This document shows, piece after piece, positions 14,340 to 16,327 of a stretch of DNA of 16,327 nucleotides. The position numbers and the translations under genes are program-made. Position 1 is the stretch's first letter. Every line of letters begins with the position of its first letter. Below the pieces are notes generated by a model that had not been told where the DNA came from, made no database searches, and saw only the letters and a program-made list of their open reading frames with translations. Source of the DNA: Candidatus Methanoplasma sp. (GTDB lineage: Archaea > Thermoplasmatota > Thermoplasmata > Methanomassiliicoccales > Methanomethylophilaceae); the NCBI GenBank assembly GCA_031256615.1, contig JAIRQG010000094.1, positions 1 to 16,327 on the forward strand. Direction: 5' to 3'.

Positions 14340-14362
14340 TGGATGCCCATATCGCGCTTTAA

Positions 14363-14381
14363 CAATATATAATCAATATTG
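14363..14381. promoter_or_regulatory. Shared TATA-like dyad between DUF1638 and a possible small ORF
   Basis: CAATAT (14363-14368) and ATATTG (14376-14381) flank an A/T-rich centre that reads TATA-like on both strands. On the minus strand TTATATAT is about 30 bp before the DUF1638 ATG. On the plus strand AATATATAATC lies about 30 bp before the small ORF at 14404, and its predicted transcript would include the AAGGAGG site. Confidence 0.45.
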
Positions 14382-14403
14382 GGCCGGTGTTCAAGGAGGC
14401 TGT

Positions 14404-14508
14404 ATGGAACCTTTAGAATACAGACCGCATTTACCTACAAGGAATATAAGCGTGAGAGAATGGGGGGGCCTCCTTCCGCCCGTCAATGTGCATTTGGCAT
14501 GGAGATAG
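14404..14508 (+). CDS. Possible 34-aa small protein with a strong ribosome-binding site
   Basis: ATG 14404 to TAG 14506-14508 encodes MEPLEYRPHLPTRNISVREW and 14 further residues ending VHLAWR. There is no hydrophobic helix and no family I recognise. AAGGAGG (14393-14399), four bases before the ATG, is one of the strongest Shine-Dalgarno matches in the window, and a TATA-like element lies about 30 bp upstream. Codons such as AGG, AGA and ATA agree with neighbouring genes. An 8-base complement of the ribosome-binding site (GCCTCCTT, 14468-14475) occurs inside the ORF and could mask it. It may be a leader peptide, a small protein, or chance. Confidence 0.4.
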   Translation: MEPLEYRPHLPTRNISVREWGGLLPPVNVHLAWR

Positions 14509-14537
14509 CTCTGTACCATGGTTTTTGGTGATATTTT

Positions 14538-14618
14538 ATGGCAAAATCGCCAAGGAGGAAAAACAGCCAAAAAATACGGAAAAAAGCAATCTCAAAAAAA
14601 TTGAAATCAGATCTTTGA
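14538..14618 (+). CDS. Possible 26-aa basic peptide
   Basis: ATG 14538 to TGA 14616-14618 encodes MAKSPRRKNSQKIRKKAI and 8 further residues; 11 of 26 are Lys or Arg. GGTGAT (14527-14532) lies five bases upstream at good Shine-Dalgarno spacing, and the ORF starts 29 bases after the stop of the 34-aa ORF. The A-rich composition may have another cause: on the minus strand these A-runs are T-runs downstream of the tRNA gene and would act as its terminator. I therefore rate coding potential as low. Confidence 0.2.
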   Translation: MAKSPRRKNSQKIRKKAISKKLKSDL

Positions 14619-14636
14619 GTGTCTGGATAGTGAAAA
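14582..14636 (-). terminator. T-rich termination region after tRNA-Ser
   Basis: Read on the minus strand, the bases after the tRNA 3' end contain TTTTT (14632-14636), TTTTTTT (14594-14600) and a further T-run (14581-14585). Poly-T tracts are the usual archaeal tRNA terminators. CTCAAA (14591-14596) and TTTGAG (14614-14619) can also pair. Confidence 0.5.
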
Positions 14637-14640
14637 AGAG

Positions 14641-14724
14641 CGTGAAGGGGGGGATTCGAACCCCCGGGTCCTTACGGACAATAGATTAGCAATCTATCGC
14701 CTTGCCAGGCTGGGCCACCTCCAC
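14641..14724 (-). tRNA. tRNA-Ser(GCT): tRNA-Ser (anticodon GCT)
   Basis: A full cloverleaf of 84 nt folds on the minus strand. The acceptor stem GTGGAGG pairs with CCTTCAC, including a G-U pair, and the discriminator base is G, as expected for archaeal serine tRNA. The D arm is GCC/GGC, the anticodon stem is ATAGA/TCTAT with loop TTGCTAA, and the GCT anticodon is at 14688-14690. A long variable arm with stem GTCC/GGAC marks it as class II. The T arm is GGGGG TTCGAAT CCCCC. CCA is not encoded and no intron is seen. It reads AGC and AGU codons. Confidence 0.97.
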
Positions 14725-15138
14725 TTATTGCAACCGAAGACGAGTATCTGTAATAAGCTTTCCTATTGGGCATTAACCGCTTACAGGCTGCAAATGTTTC
14801 TGTTAGAAGTAATGCTGATGCATGCACGGCATGCGCGATTTAATTGTTTGGAGGGGCAGTTTCACCACAGCGAGATAAATAGAATATATATTTATCTATT
14901 GATATACATACGTATATTTATAATAGGACGGCGCGGGGGACAGCGATCGCCAAAGGAGATTGAACACATTAAGGGGAGAACGAAATCTAATCATGAAACA
15001 AGAGACAAAAGGTGCAACGACAGGGCAAGATCGGTTTAACGGGGCTTTTCTGCACGGAGATGCATTTTTACGTCAAGTGCAGGTCCAAGTAGCCTATGCC
15101 GCCGTCTTGCGAGACACACATCGAGCTATAGGCTGGGC
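14725..15138. promoter_or_regulatory. Long leader and promoter region of the adhesin-like gene
   Basis: These 414 bases lie between tRNA-Ser and the adhesin frame. They include the upstream region of the tRNA, paired GCATGC palindromes at 14820-14825 and 14829-14834, a very A/T-rich promoter-like segment (14873-14923) with a 9-bp inverted repeat (AGATAAATA 14873-14881, TATTTATCT 14889-14897), purine-rich AAAGGAG at 14952-14958 and GGGGAG at 14973-14978, a possible small ORF from 14993, and a hairpin at 15091-15134. Transcription from the A/T-rich segment would give a leader of 200-300 nt. Confidence 0.5.
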
Positions 15139-15142
15139 ATGA
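14993..15142 (+). CDS. Possible 49-aa upstream ORF ending on the adhesin's in-frame ATG
   Basis: ATG 14993 to TGA 15140-15142 encodes MKQETKGATTGQDRFNGAFL and 29 further residues; I do not recognise it. The stop overlaps ATG 15139 of the adhesin frame as ATGA, a layout often used for translational coupling. Support is weak: the nearest purine-rich site, GGGGAG, is 14 bases upstream of the ATG. An in-frame TTG at 14960 has AGGAG only one base away. The ORF also spans the hairpin at 15091-15134. Confidence 0.25.
   Translation: MKQETKGATTGQDRFNGAFLHGDAFLRQVQVQVAYAAVLRDTHRAIGWA
15091..15134 (+). promoter_or_regulatory. Two-tier RNA hairpin in the adhesin leader
   Basis: AGCCTAT (15091-15097) pairs exactly with ATAGGCT (15128-15134). 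Inside, GTCT (15104-15107) and AGAC (15112-15115) form a second stem with a TGCG tetraloop. The outer stem ends 4 bases before ATG 15139. It could influence access of ribosomes to that start codon. Confidence 0.4.
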
Positions 15143-15231
15143 GTAACATATCTAAGCAGCAGGTTTTTTTGATTCGGGGTTTCGCCGCCGGTTCTGTCGG
15201 CAGGTTTTACCATAAATTCCATCTCAGAAAA

Positions 15232-16327
15232 ATGAACGCGCAAGGAAAGATACGCAATGAAGGCAGGGCCGACAACAGGCCGAGAAGCAATATTTTGGGA
15301 AGACGCCCTACAGTCAAATATGCATTGGTCGTTCTGGCAATAATGATGGCGGCATTTGCCGCCGCTCAGCTCGTTCCGGGAGGAACGGAGGAGTCTTCGG
15401 CAGATGCTTACACCATCGACCTGGGCGTTTCCACCAGCGTCACTGGTGCCGTATGGAGCGGGGACACCCTGACCTTCAGCACGGCTGCGAACAACCATAC
15501 ATACACATTCACGGGCTCGCGCGCCAGCCTTAGTGTTGTTTTCCCGGCAGGGGTAACGACGACCGTAACCATGAATGGTGTTACCGTGAGCACAAGTGGA
15601 ACTATTACGCTGAACGGTACTGCTAATGTAACACTTTTGCTTGAAGGAACGAACAAGATCACAGGCAATGTGATCGTGCCGTCAACTGCATCTTTGACCA
15701 TCGACAGCGCGACCGTTCCCGGAAGCAGCGATGGTTCGCTGACGGTAACGCCGAATGGCACTGCTTCTAACAGCGTAAGCGCATGGATTGCAGGCATTGG
15801 GGGTCAGGGCACCAACGCCACCAACGGAGCCAATAGGAACGCAGGAGCAATAACGATCAACGGTGGCACTGTGGTCTCGTCAGGTGGATACGCCGCCGCG
15901 GGCATAGGTGGCAGCCACTGGGGTGCAGGCGGCACAATCTCCATTACAGGAGGCACCGTAATTGCGACTGGCAACACCCAAGGCGCGGGAATCGGCGGCG
16001 GTCGAGCAGGCGCAGGCGGTACAGCATCCATCTCGGGAGGCACCGTTACCGCAGTCGGCGGCAATTCGACATCCGGCGGCGCAGGCATCGGCGGCGGCAA
16101 CGGCGCCGCCGGCTCAACCCTGGTGATCAGCAGCGACGCGGACGTGAAGGCATATGCGAACGGGTCTCTGCCGGCGATCCATGCCGCAAGCGTCGCATCC
16201 GAGAGCACAGGTTACTATGCGAACGCGCATTTCGCGGCAGCGGTATCAACGACCTCTGCGACAGCAATGAACATCTACGGGAACAACGACGTGTCATCAT
16301 CAGTCGATACCGTGGAACTGCCTGCCG
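15232..16327 (+). CDS. Secreted glycine-rich repeat protein, adhesin-like (C-terminus beyond the window)
   Basis: The frame is open from 15040 to the window end. From ATG 15232 it gives 365 codons. The first 26 residues are basic (MNAQGKIRNEGRADNRPRSN, then ILGRRP), followed by a hydrophobic stretch of about 20 residues (VKYALVVLAIMMAAFAAAQL, 28-47): a Sec-type signal or membrane anchor. The mature part has Ser/Thr-rich beta-strand segments and no cysteine. From about residue 204 come repeats of some 28-32 residues with GGTV then AGIGGG motifs (INGGTV, ITGGTV, ISGGTV), like right-handed beta-helix surface proteins; sugar binding is possible but unproven. An in-frame ATG at 15139 would add 31 residues. 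Neither start has a good ribosome-binding site; I chose the one giving the more usual signal length. Large adhesin-like proteins are common in gut methanogens. Confidence 0.8.
   Translation, partial: MNAQGKIRNEGRADNRPRSNILGRRPTVKYALVVLAIMMAAFAAAQLVPGGTEESSADAYTIDLGVSTSVTGAVWSGDTLTFSTAANNHTYTFTGSRASLSVVFPAGVTTTVTMNGVTVSTSGTITLNGTANVTLLLEGTNKITGNVIVPSTASLTIDSATVPGSSDGSLTVTPNGTASNSVSAWIAGIGGQGTNATNGANRNAGAITINGGTVVSSGGYAAAGIGGSHWGAGGTISITGGTVIATGNTQGAGIGGGRAGAGGTASISGGTVTAVGGNSTSGGAGIGGGNGAAGSTLVISSDADVKAYANGSLPAIHAASVASESTGYYANAHFAAAVSTTSATAMNIYGNNDVSSSVDTVELPA

Noticed and set aside
14486..14689. Open frame reading through the tRNA-Ser, with a VKGGIRTPGS-like C-terminus
   Set aside because: That peptide comes from translating the T arm and variable arm of a tRNA on the opposite strand; it is a well-known artefact.
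14641..14724. tRNA-Ser considered as an integration site for a mobile element
   Set aside because: No integrase gene and no duplicated tRNA 3' end were seen in the window, so there is nothing to support an att site.
15408..16208. Minus-strand proline- and valine-rich frames opposite the adhesin
   Set aside because: They are the reverse of Gly/Thr-rich repeat codons; the plus strand has a signal sequence and regular repeats.

Overview
The window looks like chromosomal DNA from a hydrogen-using methanogenic archaeon. The archaeal evidence is SRP19, ribosomal protein S8e, a DUF234-type archaeal ATPase, many start codons with a TATA-like box about 25-35 bp upstream and no Shine-Dalgarno site, and a tRNA-Ser with no encoded CCA. 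The methanogen evidence is an hdrA-mvhD-mvhG-mvhA operon. A Thermoplasmata-type methanogen (Methanomassiliicoccales) fits best, given this gene set, the double-length HdrA and the large secreted repeat protein. That placement is inference from style and content; no marker in the window proves it.

Layout. (1) 1-492, minus: N-terminal part of a membrane-anchored protein with a RING-like Cys/His cluster and two zinc ribbons, cut by the window edge. (2) 493-831: AT-rich divergent promoter region with small palindromes. (3) 832-7011, plus: hdrA (tandem-fused, 1002 aa, TTG start), mvhD, mvhG and mvhA, tightly packed and closed by a hairpin plus T-rich terminator at 7016-7047. (4) 7050-7328: AT-rich gap with an exact 23-bp tandem duplication and a doubtful 85-codon frame. 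(5) 7329-10270, minus: rps8e, srp19, bifunctional NAD(P)HX repair enzyme and a metallophosphoesterase; the last three are overlapping or nearly so. A terminator-like hairpin separates rps8e from srp19. (6) 10407-11003, plus: a four-helix membrane protein of unknown function. (7) 11004-11358: non-coding gap with repeats and a long near-palindrome. (8) 11359-12000, minus: a second, unrelated metallophosphoesterase. (9) 12205-13512, plus: AAA ATPase with a C-terminal nuclease-like (DUF234) region, preceded by 15-bp tandem repeats whose cores are palindromes. (10) 13527-14339, minus: DUF1638 protein. (11) 14340-14640: two possible tiny ORFs with ribosome-binding sites, one of which may be masked by a downstream anti-SD. 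(12) 14641-14724, minus: tRNA-Ser(GCT). (13) 14725-16327, plus: long leader and the start of a secreted, glycine-rich repeat adhesin that runs off the edge.

How the genes work together: MvhA/MvhG oxidise H2, MvhD passes electrons to HdrA, and HdrA bifurcates them by flavin chemistry to ferredoxin and, through HdrBC, to the CoM-CoB heterodisulfide. HdrB and HdrC are not in the window, so they must be encoded elsewhere. The rest is translation and secretion housekeeping (S8e, SRP19, tRNA-Ser), metabolite repair, and lineage-specific or accessory genes.

The window shows no convincing CRISPR array, insertion sequence or phage module. The least ordinary features are the tandem HdrA, the extended MvhG N-terminus, the membrane RING/zinc-ribbon protein, the operator-like repeats before the ATPase, and the small-ORF region beside the tRNA.
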